Origin: SZUA-430 sp034440355
GTDB lineage: Bacteria; Pseudomonadota; Alphaproteobacteria; Micropepsales; Micropepsaceae
Assembly (NCBI GenBank): GCA_034440355.1
Contig: JAWXBY010000014.1
Span: 1-64,000 of the forward strand
Direction: 5' to 3'
Length of the DNA: 64,000 nt
Shown: one piece after another, positions 34,206 through 41,556 of the stretch
Layout: each line of letters starts with the position of its first letter
Position numbering within the stretch: the first letter of the stretch is position 1
Position numbers and translations under genes: made by a program
Notes under the pieces: generated by a model
The model's database searches: none
Seen by the model: the letters and a program-made list of their open reading frames with translations, nothing else
What the model was told of the DNA's origin: nothing

Positions 34206-34754
34206 TTGAGTGAAGCGGTGACGCACGCCGACAGGTTGCGGCCAAGATCTCGTAAATCCCGTGCGAAACCCGCGCGCACGGTCGAGGAATTGCGCGCCGA
34301 AATCGAGGTCGAAGCCACGCTCAGCTGGCTATTCATCGACATTCATCGTCTGTTGACCAAGAACTTCGAGGCCCGGATCAAATCGCTCGGCCTCACCCGC
34401 GCGCAGTGGCGGGTCGTCTTCGCGCTCAAGCGCGGTCTCCATGACGCGCCGATGACCCAGACCCAAATCGCCGACATGCTGGAGATGGAGAAGGCGCCGC
34501 TCGGCAAAATTCTCGATCGTTTGGAGGCGGGCGGTTGGATCGTGCGCAAGAATCATCCGACGGATAGGCGCGCCCGCGTGGTTGCCGCTACGTCAAAAAT
34601 CGAAAAATATGCCGAGGAACTTGCCGCAGCTGCGAAGGCAACATTTGCTCTCACCCTCCAGGGTATGCGACAGCATGAGGTGAAAGAGTTGATTGCGCGG
34701 CTCGAAGGGCTGAAGCGCAATCTCGGCGGCGCCGACGACACGAATAGGTGCTAG
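34206..34754 (+). CDS. MarR-family transcriptional regulator
   Basis: A 182-residue MarR protein. The winged-helix region reads RAQWRVVFALKRGLHDAPMT, then QTQIADMLEMEKAPLGKILD, then RLEAGGWIVRKNHPTDRRAR, with the DRR wing. An unusually basic N-terminal extension (about 35 residues, RLRPRSRKSRAKPARTV) precedes the core. It starts at TTG with a strong GGGAGGAAACG site. Divergent placement and the intervening palindrome suggest it represses the RND operon and itself, with release by a pump substrate. Confidence 0.9.
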   Translation: MSEAVTHADRLRPRSRKSRAKPARTVEELRAEIEVEATLSWLFIDIHRLLTKNFEARIKSLGLTRAQWRVVFALKRGLHDAPMTQTQIADMLEMEKAPLGKILDRLEAGGWIVRKNHPTDRRARVVAATSKIEKYAEELAAAAKATFALTLQGMRQHEVKELIARLEGLKRNLGGADDTNRC

Positions 34755-34788
34755 CGCCGCCCCGGAGTTTCCAACCCTGAGGGCCGCG

Positions 34789-35916
34789 ATGAATTTCGAT
34801 TTCTCCGACGACCAAAAGATGCTGAAGGACCAGGCGCGCAAGTTCCTGACCGAGAAATGCCCGACCAAGGCAGTCCGCAAAATCCTCGAAAGCGATGAGC
34901 CGTACGACAAGGCGCTCTGGAAACAGATCGGCGAGATGGGCTGGCTGGGCACGGCCATCCCGGAAGAATACGGCGGCCTGGGCCTCGGCCATCTCGAACT
35001 CTGCGTCGTCGCCGAAGAACTCGGCCGCGCGCTGGCGCCCGTGCCTTTCGCGTCGTCCGTCTACCTCGCGACCGAAGCGCTGCTTCTGGCCGGCAGCGAC
35101 GCACAGAAGAAGAAGTATCTGCCGAAGCTCGCGTCCGGCGAACTGATCGGCACCTTCGCCCTCGCCGAAGGCGCGCACCCGCCGAGCCCGAAGACGATCA
35201 AGACCACGTTCAAAGCCGGCAAGATCGACGGTGTGAAAGTCCCCGTGCCCGACGGTGATGTCGCCGACTTCGCCGTCGTCCTTACGCGCACGGGCGAAGG
35301 TCAAGGCGAACGCGCTCTCTCGCTCGCCATCGTCGACCTCAAAGGCGCAGGCGTCACGCGTCGCGCCGTGAAGACGGTCGACCCCTCGCGCAGCCAAGCC
35401 GAAATCACCTTCAAAGGCGCCGCCGCCGAACAACTCGGCGCCAGCGGCGAAGGCTGGGACCTGACGAAGCGCGTGCTCGACCGCGCCGCCATTCTGATGG
35501 CGTTCGAACAAGTCGGCGGCGCCGACGCCTGCCTGATCATGGCGAAGGACTACGCGCTCAACCGCTACGCCTTCGGCCGCCAGATCGCCTCGTTCCAGGC
35601 GATCAAGCACAAACTCGCCGACATGTACGTCTTCAACGAACTCGCCCGCTCCAATGCCTACTTCGGCGCCTGGGCACTTTCAACGAACGCACCCGACCTC
35701 CCCGAAGCCGCGGCCGGCGCGCGCATCAGCGCCACCGACGCCTTCCACAACGCGTCGAAGGAAAACATCCAGACGCACGGCGGCATGGGCTTCACCTGGG
35801 AACTCGACTGCCACCTTTTCTACCGACGTTCAAAAACGCTGAGCCTCGCCCTCGGCGCGACACGCGTGTGGAAGGATCGCCTGATCACGCACCTCGAAAA
35901 AAAGAACGTCGCGTAA
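34789..35916 (+). CDS. Acyl-CoA dehydrogenase (first of two)
   Basis: A 375-residue acyl-CoA dehydrogenase-like flavoprotein. Its N-terminal helical domain is MNFDFSDDQKMLKDQARKFL, followed by LGTAIPEEYGGLGLGHLELC, a beta domain and the C-terminal helical domain (AGDACLIMAKDY-like region, YAFGRQIASFQAIKHKLADM, then QTHGGMGFTWELDCHLFYRR). Such enzymes introduce an alpha-beta double bond into acyl-CoA thioesters using FAD. It is followed 31 bases later by a second acyl-CoA dehydrogenase, a pairing typical of two-subunit dehydrogenases for bulky (steroid-, terpenoid- or aromatic-side-chain) acyl-CoAs. The substrate is not shown. Confidence 0.92.
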   Translation: MNFDFSDDQKMLKDQARKFLTEKCPTKAVRKILESDEPYDKALWKQIGEMGWLGTAIPEEYGGLGLGHLELCVVAEELGRALAPVPFASSVYLATEALLLAGSDAQKKKYLPKLASGELIGTFALAEGAHPPSPKTIKTTFKAGKIDGVKVPVPDGDVADFAVVLTRTGEGQGERALSLAIVDLKGAGVTRRAVKTVDPSRSQAEITFKGAAAEQLGASGEGWDLTKRVLDRAAILMAFEQVGGADACLIMAKDYALNRYAFGRQIASFQAIKHKLADMYVFNELARSNAYFGAWALSTNAPDLPEAAAGARISATDAFHNASKENIQTHGGMGFTWELDCHLFYRRSKTLSLALGATRVWKDRLITHLEKKNVA

Positions 35917-35947
35917 CCCGCCATTCCTCATTCGAAAGACCGATCCC

Positions 35948-37192
35948 ATGGATTTCAACGACACGCCCGAAGAAGCCAAATTCCGCAGCGAAGTCCGCGC
36001 CTGGCTTGAACAGAACGCCAAACCGAAAAGCGCCACCGGCTTCTCCGCCGAAAACCCGCGCTTCCAACGCAACGAACAAGAATCGCTGAAGATCGCCAAG
36101 GCCTGGCAGGCGAAGAAGGCCGCCAAGGGCTACGCCCGCATCACCTGGCCGAAAGAGAACGGCGGCCTCGGCGGCACGCCGATGCAGCAAGTCGTCTACA
36201 GCCAGGAAGAAGCGAAGTTCGACGTGCCCTCGGGCTTCTTCGAAATCGGCCTCGGCATGTGCATCCCGACCGTCACGCACTACGCGTCGAAGGAAGTCGC
36301 ACAGCGCTTCGTGAAACCGGCGCTCAACGGCGAAGAAATTTGGTGCCAACTCTTCTCCGAACCCTCGGCAGGTTCGGACGTCGCGGGCCTGCGCACGCGC
36401 GCGGAAAAGGACGGCGACGACTGGATCGTCAACGGTCAAAAGGTCTGGACCTCCGGCGCGCACTATTCCGACTACGGCATCGTGCTCACCCGCACCGACC
36501 CGGATGCGCAAAAGCACAAGGGCCTGACGATGTTCTACCTGTCGATGAAATCGCCAGGCGTCGAGGTTCGCCCGATCAAGCAAATGTCCGGCGGCGCCAA
36601 CTTCAACGAAGTCTACTTCACCAACGTCCGCATCCCGGATTCGCAACGCCTGGGCAAAATCGGCGAAGGCTGGGGCGTCGCCCTCACGACGCTGATGCAT
36701 GAACGCTTAGCGGTCGGCGGCGGCGCAGGCGGCTCAGGCCCCGACATCAAAGAACTGATCTCGCTCGCGCGCGAAACCGAACTCGAAGACGGCCCCGCCA
36801 TCCGCAACGCCAGCGTCCGCGAAAAAATCGCCGAATGGTACGTCCGCGGCCAAGGCCTAAAATACACGACCTACCGCACGCTGACGGCCTTAAGCCAAGG
36901 CAAAGTCCCCGGCCCCGAAGCCTCAATCGCAAAGGTGGTCGTCGCCCCAAAAATGCAAGACCTCTCCTCCTTCGCGATGGACTTGGAGGACATGGGCGGC
37001 GTCATGGTCGGCGAAGACAGCCCGCAGATGGGCGCCTTCCAACAATCCTTCATGTGGGCCCCAGGCCTCCGCATCGCCGGCGGCACCGATGAAATCCTAA
37101 AAAACATCATCGCCGAACGAGTTTTGGGCTTACCCGCCGACATCCGCGTCGACAAAGACATCCCCTTCAACAAACTACCGACGGGCCGCTGA
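35948..37192 (+). CDS. Acyl-CoA dehydrogenase (second of two)
   Basis: A 414-residue acyl-CoA dehydrogenase. Seen are YARITWPKENGGLGGTPMQQ, the flavin-contact region WCQLFSEPSAGSDVAGLRTR, VNGQKVWTSGAHYSDYGIVL and the end ILKNIIAERVLGLPADIRVD. It differs clearly from the upstream copy and is of the longer FadE-like type. Together they may form an alpha2beta2 enzyme as described for steroid- and terpenoid-degrading ACADs; that is inference from gene pairing. The last 200 bases use less GC-biased codons than the middle. Confidence 0.92.
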   Translation: MDFNDTPEEAKFRSEVRAWLEQNAKPKSATGFSAENPRFQRNEQESLKIAKAWQAKKAAKGYARITWPKENGGLGGTPMQQVVYSQEEAKFDVPSGFFEIGLGMCIPTVTHYASKEVAQRFVKPALNGEEIWCQLFSEPSAGSDVAGLRTRAEKDGDDWIVNGQKVWTSGAHYSDYGIVLTRTDPDAQKHKGLTMFYLSMKSPGVEVRPIKQMSGGANFNEVYFTNVRIPDSQRLGKIGEGWGVALTTLMHERLAVGGGAGGSGPDIKELISLARETELEDGPAIRNASVREKIAEWYVRGQGLKYTTYRTLTALSQGKVPGPEASIAKVVVAPKMQDLSSFAMDLEDMGGVMVGEDSPQMGAFQQSFMWAPGLRIAGGTDEILKNIIAERVLGLPADIRVDKDIPFNKLPTGR

Positions 37193-37221
37193 TCGAAGAA
37201 CGCTGAGGCGAAGAAGAAACG

Positions 37222-37330
37222 CTAGCCCTGGGACCGCGGGCGTCCTCGCCCGCTCTCGCTGACTCTGCACACGCACTACGCGTGAAGATTCAGAAAGAGC
37301 GGGCGAGGACGCCCGCGGTCCCAGGGCTAG
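37222..37330. repeat. Large palindrome: 35-base perfect inverted repeat with 39-base loop
   Basis: The left arm at 37222-37256 begins CTAGCCCTGGGACCGCGG and the right arm at 37296-37330 is its exact reverse complement. The loop has a further partly paired stem (CTGACTCTGCAC against GTGAAGATTCAG, and ACGC against GCGT). It sits between two co-directional genes. There is no transposase. Such GGGACCGCGGGCGTCC elements look like dispersed palindromic (REP- or MITE-like) repeats, and the hairpin may also stop transcription. Confidence 0.85.
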
Positions 37331-37414
37331 TGCGTTCTCAAAACGTGAGTAGCCTACGATCGAACGTCGTGACACGCTCCTGAGATAACAAAACTAATCT
37401 CAGGAGGAAGCGCC

Positions 37415-38677
37415 GTGAAGTTCACCTGGTTCAACCTGATGCCGTGGCCCTATCTCCCGGATGATTTCCGCGAGAAGCACCGCTCCGTCTGGGTCGACAT
37501 CGACAGCCGCCTGTTCGACGCCGAGAAGAGTCACGCGGTCTACAACACCTACATGGACCTGCTCGAATACGCAGGCACGCAGGGCTTCGACGCTATCGGC
37601 GTGAACGAGCACCACCAAAACGCCTACGGCATCATGCCGTCGCCGAACATCATCGCCGCCGGCCTCGCGCGCCGCACGAAAGACGTCGGCCTCGTCGTCC
37701 TCGGCAATTCGATCGCGCTCTACAACCCGCCCGTCCGCGTCGCCGAAGAGTTCGCGATGCTCGATTGCATCTCCGGCGGCCGCCTGATCGCAGGCTTCCC
37801 CGTCGGCACGTCGATGGACACGAACTACTGCTACGGCCAGATCCCCGCGCTCACCCGCGAAAAATACCAAGAGGCCCACGACCTCATCATCAAAGCCTGG
37901 CGCGACCCCGATCCCTTCGCCTGGAACGGCCGCTACAACAAATTGCGCCACGTGAACATCTGGCCGCGCCCGATCCAAAAGCCGAACCCACCGATCCACA
38001 TCCCCGGCGGCGGCTCGGTCGAGACCTACGACTTCTGCATCGACAACACGTATTCCTATTCGTACCTCAGCTTCTCCGGCTACATCCGCGGCAAGGCGTT
38101 GATGCAGGGCTACTGGGACCGCGTCGCGCAACGCAACGCGCCCGACACGTCGCCCTACCGCGCCGGCTTCGCCCAAACCATCTGCGTCGCCGACACCGAC
38201 GAAGAAGCCGAACGCCTCTACTCGAAACACGTCAGCTACTTCTACAACCGCTGCCTCCACGTCTACGCAGGCTTCGCCGACGCCCCCGGCTACCGCACGA
38301 TCAAGACGATCCAAACCGGAGCACTCTCGCAATACGCCCCACCGCTCGACGGCTACGCGCATCTCACGTGGAAAGATCTGGTCGACGGCGGCCACGTCAT
38401 CGCGGGCTCACCCGAAACCGTGCGCCAACGCATGGAAGACCTGATCAAAGGCCTGCGCGTCGGCAACATCTTCTGCCTCATGCACGTCGGCGACATGCCG
38501 AAGGAAAAGGCGATGTACTCGACGAACTTGTTCGCCGAGAAGGTGATGCCCAAACTACGCCACCTCTATCCCGACTACGCCGACGACGACCGCTTCTGGT
38601 GCAAGCCGATGAAGGAGCAGGTGTCGCCGGGCAACTTACCCAGCACGGCCGACCTCCGCCGTCTCGTGAACGCGTAG
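37415..38677 (+). CDS. Luciferase-like (LLM class) flavin-dependent oxidoreductase
   Basis: A 420-residue TIM-barrel flavoenzyme of the bacterial luciferase superfamily. Diagnostic parts are GFDAIGVNEHHQNAYGIMPS, LVVLGNSIALYNPPVRVAEE, MLDCISGGRLIAGFPVGTS and the C-terminal VIAGSPETVRQRMEDLI. Members use reduced FMN and O2 to hydroxylate or cleave substrates, often two-component monooxygenases of terpenoid, alkane or sulfonate breakdown. It starts with GTG behind a CAGGAGGAAG site. It is followed closely by an alpha/beta hydrolase, suggesting oxidation then hydrolysis in one catabolic route. No flavin reductase is visible. Confidence 0.9.
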   Translation: MKFTWFNLMPWPYLPDDFREKHRSVWVDIDSRLFDAEKSHAVYNTYMDLLEYAGTQGFDAIGVNEHHQNAYGIMPSPNIIAAGLARRTKDVGLVVLGNSIALYNPPVRVAEEFAMLDCISGGRLIAGFPVGTSMDTNYCYGQIPALTREKYQEAHDLIIKAWRDPDPFAWNGRYNKLRHVNIWPRPIQKPNPPIHIPGGGSVETYDFCIDNTYSYSYLSFSGYIRGKALMQGYWDRVAQRNAPDTSPYRAGFAQTICVADTDEEAERLYSKHVSYFYNRCLHVYAGFADAPGYRTIKTIQTGALSQYAPPLDGYAHLTWKDLVDGGHVIAGSPETVRQRMEDLIKGLRVGNIFCLMHVGDMPKEKAMYSTNLFAEKVMPKLRHLYPDYADDDRFWCKPMKEQVSPGNLPSTADLRRLVNA

Positions 38678-38691
38678 GGGAGGGCACGCAC

Positions 38692-39468
38692 ATGGAACTC
38701 AAAACACTCAAAACCAACCGCGTCCCCGTCCGCTACTACGAAGGCGGCACCGGCAAACCGCTCGTCTTCCTGCACGGCGCGGGAGGCTTCATCCCCACCG
38801 ACACCTTCCTCGACAAGCTGTCGGCGAAATACCACGTCTACTCCCCGCTGCTCCCGGGTTACGGGGACAGTGAGGAATGCCCGACGCTGCGCGACATGCT
38901 CGACTTCACACTCCACACCCTGGACGTCGTCGAAGCGCTGGGCCTCAAAGACCCTATCCTCGTCGGCCACTCGATGGGCGGCATGATCGCGGCCGAAATG
39001 GCGTCGGTCGCACACAACGATTTCACGCGCCTCGGCCTCATCGCCTCAGCCGGCCTTTGGCTTGACCAGCACCCGATCCCCGACCTCTTCGCGATGCTGC
39101 CCTACGAAATGCCGCAGTATCTGTTCCACGACGTCGAAGCCGGCACGAAACTGATGACGGCAGGCGTCGCGCTCGACAACCCGGAATGGCTGAAAGCCTT
39201 CCTGGTCCAAAACGCCCGCCAAATGGGCATGGCCGGAAAAATCCTCTTCCCCATCCCCGAGCGGGGCCTGAGCGAACGCCTCTACCGCATCAAAGCCAAA
39301 ACCCTCATCGTCTGGGGCGCCAGCGACAAACTCATCCCACCCATCTACGGCGAAGCCTTCAAGAAGGCGATCAAGGGCGCCCAGCTGACGACGATCCCGA
39401 AAGCGGGCCACCTCGTGACGCTGGAACAGCCCGACGAACTGGTGTCTGCCTTGGGCTACCTGGGTTGA
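38692..39468 (+). CDS. Alpha/beta-fold hydrolase
   Basis: A 258-residue hydrolase. The oxyanion segment is FLHGAGG, the nucleophile elbow is GHSMGG with the catalytic Ser in ILVGHSMGGMIAAEM, an acid residue is likely in IVWGASDKLIPP, and the catalytic His is in IPKAGHLVTLEQPDEL. It resembles meta-cleavage product and ester hydrolases. It begins 14 bases after the luciferase-like gene, with a GGGGAGGG ribosome site. The same frame is open much further upstream, but that part lies inside the luciferase-like gene and is rejected. Confidence 0.92.
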   Translation: MELKTLKTNRVPVRYYEGGTGKPLVFLHGAGGFIPTDTFLDKLSAKYHVYSPLLPGYGDSEECPTLRDMLDFTLHTLDVVEALGLKDPILVGHSMGGMIAAEMASVAHNDFTRLGLIASAGLWLDQHPIPDLFAMLPYEMPQYLFHDVEAGTKLMTAGVALDNPEWLKAFLVQNARQMGMAGKILFPIPERGLSERLYRIKAKTLIVWGASDKLIPPIYGEAFKKAIKGAQLTTIPKAGHLVTLEQPDELVSALGYLG

Positions 39469-39483
39469 ATCCAATCCCAACAC

Positions 39484-39521
39484 TGTCATCCCAGCTCTCG
39501 TTACGCTCGGCCGGGATGACA
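39484..39521. repeat. Short palindromic repeat
   Basis: TGTCATCCCAGC and GCCGGGATGACA (one mismatch) around a 14-base loop, between the alpha/beta hydrolase and VOC genes. The TGTCATCCCxGC palindrome is of the kind scattered through many alphaproteobacterial genomes. It may attenuate read-through into the VOC gene. Confidence 0.7.
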
Positions 39522-39533
39522 AATGAGGTCCGA

Positions 39534-39926
39534 ATGATCGATCACGTCTCTCTCCAAGTGAGCGACCTTGCGCGCAGCGCCACCTTCTACGACGTGGTGC
39601 TGCGCCCTTTGGGCCTCACGCGCATGGTCGAGCGCGAAGGCACAGTCGGCTATGGCAAACGCTATCCCGAAGTGTGGCTGAACTTACGCACGAACGCCGC
39701 AGCCGCACCGAACAATCCGGGCGCACACATCGCCTTACGCGCACCCAGCCAAGACGCCGTGAAGGATTTCCATGCAGCAGCGCTCGCCCATGGCGGCCGC
39801 GACGAAGGCGCGCCAGGTCCCAGGCAAGCCGCGATGACGACTTACTTCGGTGCGTTCGTGATTGACCCTGACGGCAACAAGATCGAAGCCGTCAACTTCC
39901 CGCGCCCCGAAGCGACGCCGAGCTGA
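39534..39926 (+). CDS. VOC-family (glyoxalase/dioxygenase fold) protein
   Basis: A 130-residue single-module VOC protein: MIDHVSLQVSDLARSATFYD at the start, the metal-ligand regions GAHIALRAPS and a closing FVIDPDGNKIEAVNF. The family includes glyoxalase I, fosfomycin-resistance and extradiol-dioxygenase-like proteins. The conserved His near residue 4 and Glu near 119 are candidate metal ligands. The start is behind GAGGTCCGA; an ATG 18 bases upstream lies in the palindromic repeat. Its place behind the hydrolase suggests a role in the same catabolic set. Confidence 0.87.
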   Translation: MIDHVSLQVSDLARSATFYDVVLRPLGLTRMVEREGTVGYGKRYPEVWLNLRTNAAAAPNNPGAHIALRAPSQDAVKDFHAAALAHGGRDEGAPGPRQAAMTTYFGAFVIDPDGNKIEAVNFPRPEATPS

Positions 39927-39932
39927 ACGCCA

Positions 39933-40529
39933 TCACTTCGCGAAGATCCAGCCCTTGCGGCTGCCGTCGAACGTCACCGAGAATTCGTTGTTCTGCAGAT
40001 TGCAGTCGCCGTACTGATTGCTGACGATCGATGCGTCCAGCCGGTCGTATTTGATCGCCAGCTTGAACACCTTCTTAAAACGCTGCTTCGCCATGTCCGC
40101 GGCCGGCGCCGTGAATTGGAAGCGCACGCCCACGCCGCCGCGCGGATCGATGCGATCGAACGGAACGGTCATCACCTCGCGAGTTTTGCCGGACAGCAAA
40201 TCCTGTTCGGTCAACACCGCCCGTTGCAGTCCGGGCTTGCCGGCAAACACGCGATCGCCGACGTTGCGCAACCGCATGACCAGCGGCCAGTGGAACACGC
40301 CCTCCGGCGTCACCCAGCCGCTGAGCTTTTGGATGCGCGTCGTACCGGCGGGCGGACGCTGCGAGATGTCGACCTCGATGAAGTGGTCGGCCGCCGGATC
40401 CGCGCACGCGGGAATAAGAGGATCAATCTCAGGCAACTTCACGCCGACAGGTACGTCGAAAGCCTGCGCCTGCGCGCTTAGCGTGAACGCCAGAGCGCAA
40501 ACCGTGCCCAAAGCCAATCTGCCGATCAT
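39933..40529 (-). CDS. Secreted protein of unknown function
   Basis: A 198-residue protein with a clear signal peptide (MIGRLALGTVCALAFTLSAQ, cleavage after AQA) and a GGGAGAG ribosome site. The mature part is a mixed beta protein with two cysteines (LIPACADPAA and QYGDCNLQNNEF) that may pair. I do not recognise a family. It is convergent with the VOC gene (six bases apart) and lies twelve bases after the pyroglutamyl peptidase on the same strand. Confidence 0.75.
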   Translation of the reverse strand: MIGRLALGTVCALAFTLSAQAQAFDVPVGVKLPEIDPLIPACADPAADHFIEVDISQRPPAGTTRIQKLSGWVTPEGVFHWPLVMRLRNVGDRVFAGKPGLQRAVLTEQDLLSGKTREVMTVPFDRIDPRGGVGVRFQFTAPAADMAKQRFKKVFKLAIKYDRLDASIVSNQYGDCNLQNNEFSVTFDGSRKGWIFAK

Positions 40530-40541
40530 GAGAACTCTCCC

Positions 40542-41210
40542 TTAGGACGTAACCGCGTCCGCCGACTGAAGCGCCCGCGCACAGCATTCAACGACGATCT
40601 TCACCGCCTGTACAAGCTGGACCTCGCTCAGCGTTCCGCCGTATTCGAGCCCGTGCCCTGCGGCCGCAAGCCGCGCTACCTGCGTATCGAGGTACGGCAC
40701 GTGCACAAACCCGGCAACCTTAGGCCCGCCGGCCTGCGCATAGTCCATCAACCGGTAGAACAGCAAATTGCACAGATAGTCGCCCGCATCGTCCGACCGC
40801 ACGATCGGAATCCCCGCCTCGCGCAAGCATTCCGACATATCGCGCAACGGCAATAGCGTCGGGAGAATGTCCTCACCGCCATCGACCGCGCAGTCGCTAC
40901 CCGAACAGGCGCCGGTGAAGTCAGGCCGATCCTTCGCCACGCGATTGCGCGCGGTCGACTCAAGCGTGATGCCTTTGGTCTTCGCGCTCAGCCCGAACGC
41001 GATCACCGCATCGGGCTTTGTCGATGACAGCAGAGGCCGCAACTCACCGTCCCACAAATCGAAGCGAACGGGCAGGATGCGCGTCGCCAGATGCGCGCCC
41101 TCCGGCTGCCAACGCGAGCGCTCGATTTCGTGCATCGCCCAAGCCGTCGGGTTCTCCGGCGCACCCGGAAACACACCGAAACCGGTCGCAAGGATCAAAG
41201 GCTTAGACAC
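40542..41210 (-). CDS. Pyroglutamyl-peptidase I-like cysteine peptidase (C15)
   Basis: A 222-residue protein with the C15 catalytic triad in place: Glu84 (GITLESTARN), Cys147 (SDDAGDYLCNLL) and His170 (AGFVHVPYL). The N-terminus ILATGFGVFPGAPENPTAWA matches the family start TGFxPFxxxxxNPS. These enzymes remove N-terminal pyroglutamate from peptides. It starts at GTG and overlaps the end of the YjbR-like gene by eight bases, so the two are translated together. Confidence 0.9.
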   Translation of the reverse strand: MSKPLILATGFGVFPGAPENPTAWAMHEIERSRWQPEGAHLATRILPVRFDLWDGELRPLLSSTKPDAVIAFGLSAKTKGITLESTARNRVAKDRPDFTGACSGSDCAVDGGEDILPTLLPLRDMSECLREAGIPIVRSDDAGDYLCNLLFYRLMDYAQAGGPKVAGFVHVPYLDTQVARLAAAGHGLEYGGTLSEVQLVQAVKIVVECCARALQSADAVTS

Positions 41211-41556
41211 GGCGCTTCGACGCTCCCTTTACCGCCCGCGGCGGCTTCACGGCCACATTTGCGTGAGCGGTCTGCAAGGCGCTGAGGGCGGTCTTCGGAT
41301 CTGCCGCGCGCAAATGCATCCAGGTCGCGCCCTTGTCGCCCCAAGAGTTCGGAATGCGCTCGAAGATATTTGGTTCCGCGCCCGTCATCATCTCCTGTTG
41401 CTCCGGGGTCAGTTTCACCATCGCCCGCGCATCTTTCTCGGACAGAGTAGCAAAAATCTTGCCCTTCGCCCGAAACGAAGCCAACTCGAAATGCGGCGCC
41501 TCGACCGCCTCGGGCAGCCCGAGCGCTAGCTTCCGAAACGCCGCGACCGAAACCAT
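41203..41556 (-). CDS. MmcQ/YjbR-family protein
   Basis: A 117-residue protein with the family layout: FRKLALGLPEAVEAPHFELA, then FRAKGKIFATLSEKD, then VKLTPEQQ and the WGDKGATWMHL segment. The fold is a DNA-binding-like CyaY-type domain of unknown cellular role. The C-terminal tail is basic (KPPRAVKGASKRR). It begins one base after the stop of the alkylsulfatase-like gene and overlaps the peptidase downstream, so three genes form a tight run. Confidence 0.85.
   Translation of the reverse strand: MVSVAAFRKLALGLPEAVEAPHFELASFRAKGKIFATLSEKDARAMVKLTPEQQEMMTGAEPNIFERIPNSWGDKGATWMHLRAADPKTALSALQTAHANVAVKPPRAVKGASKRRV

Noticed and set aside
37222..37330. The long inverted repeat as ends of an insertion sequence
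   Set aside because: Only 39 bases lie between the arms, so there is no room for a transposase, and no target-site duplication is evident.
37765..38691. An upstream extension of the alpha/beta hydrolase to make a 567-residue protein
   Set aside because: The additional 309 codons lie in another frame of the luciferase-like gene and are Arg/Pro-rich; the hydrolase starts cleanly at 38692 behind a good ribosome site.
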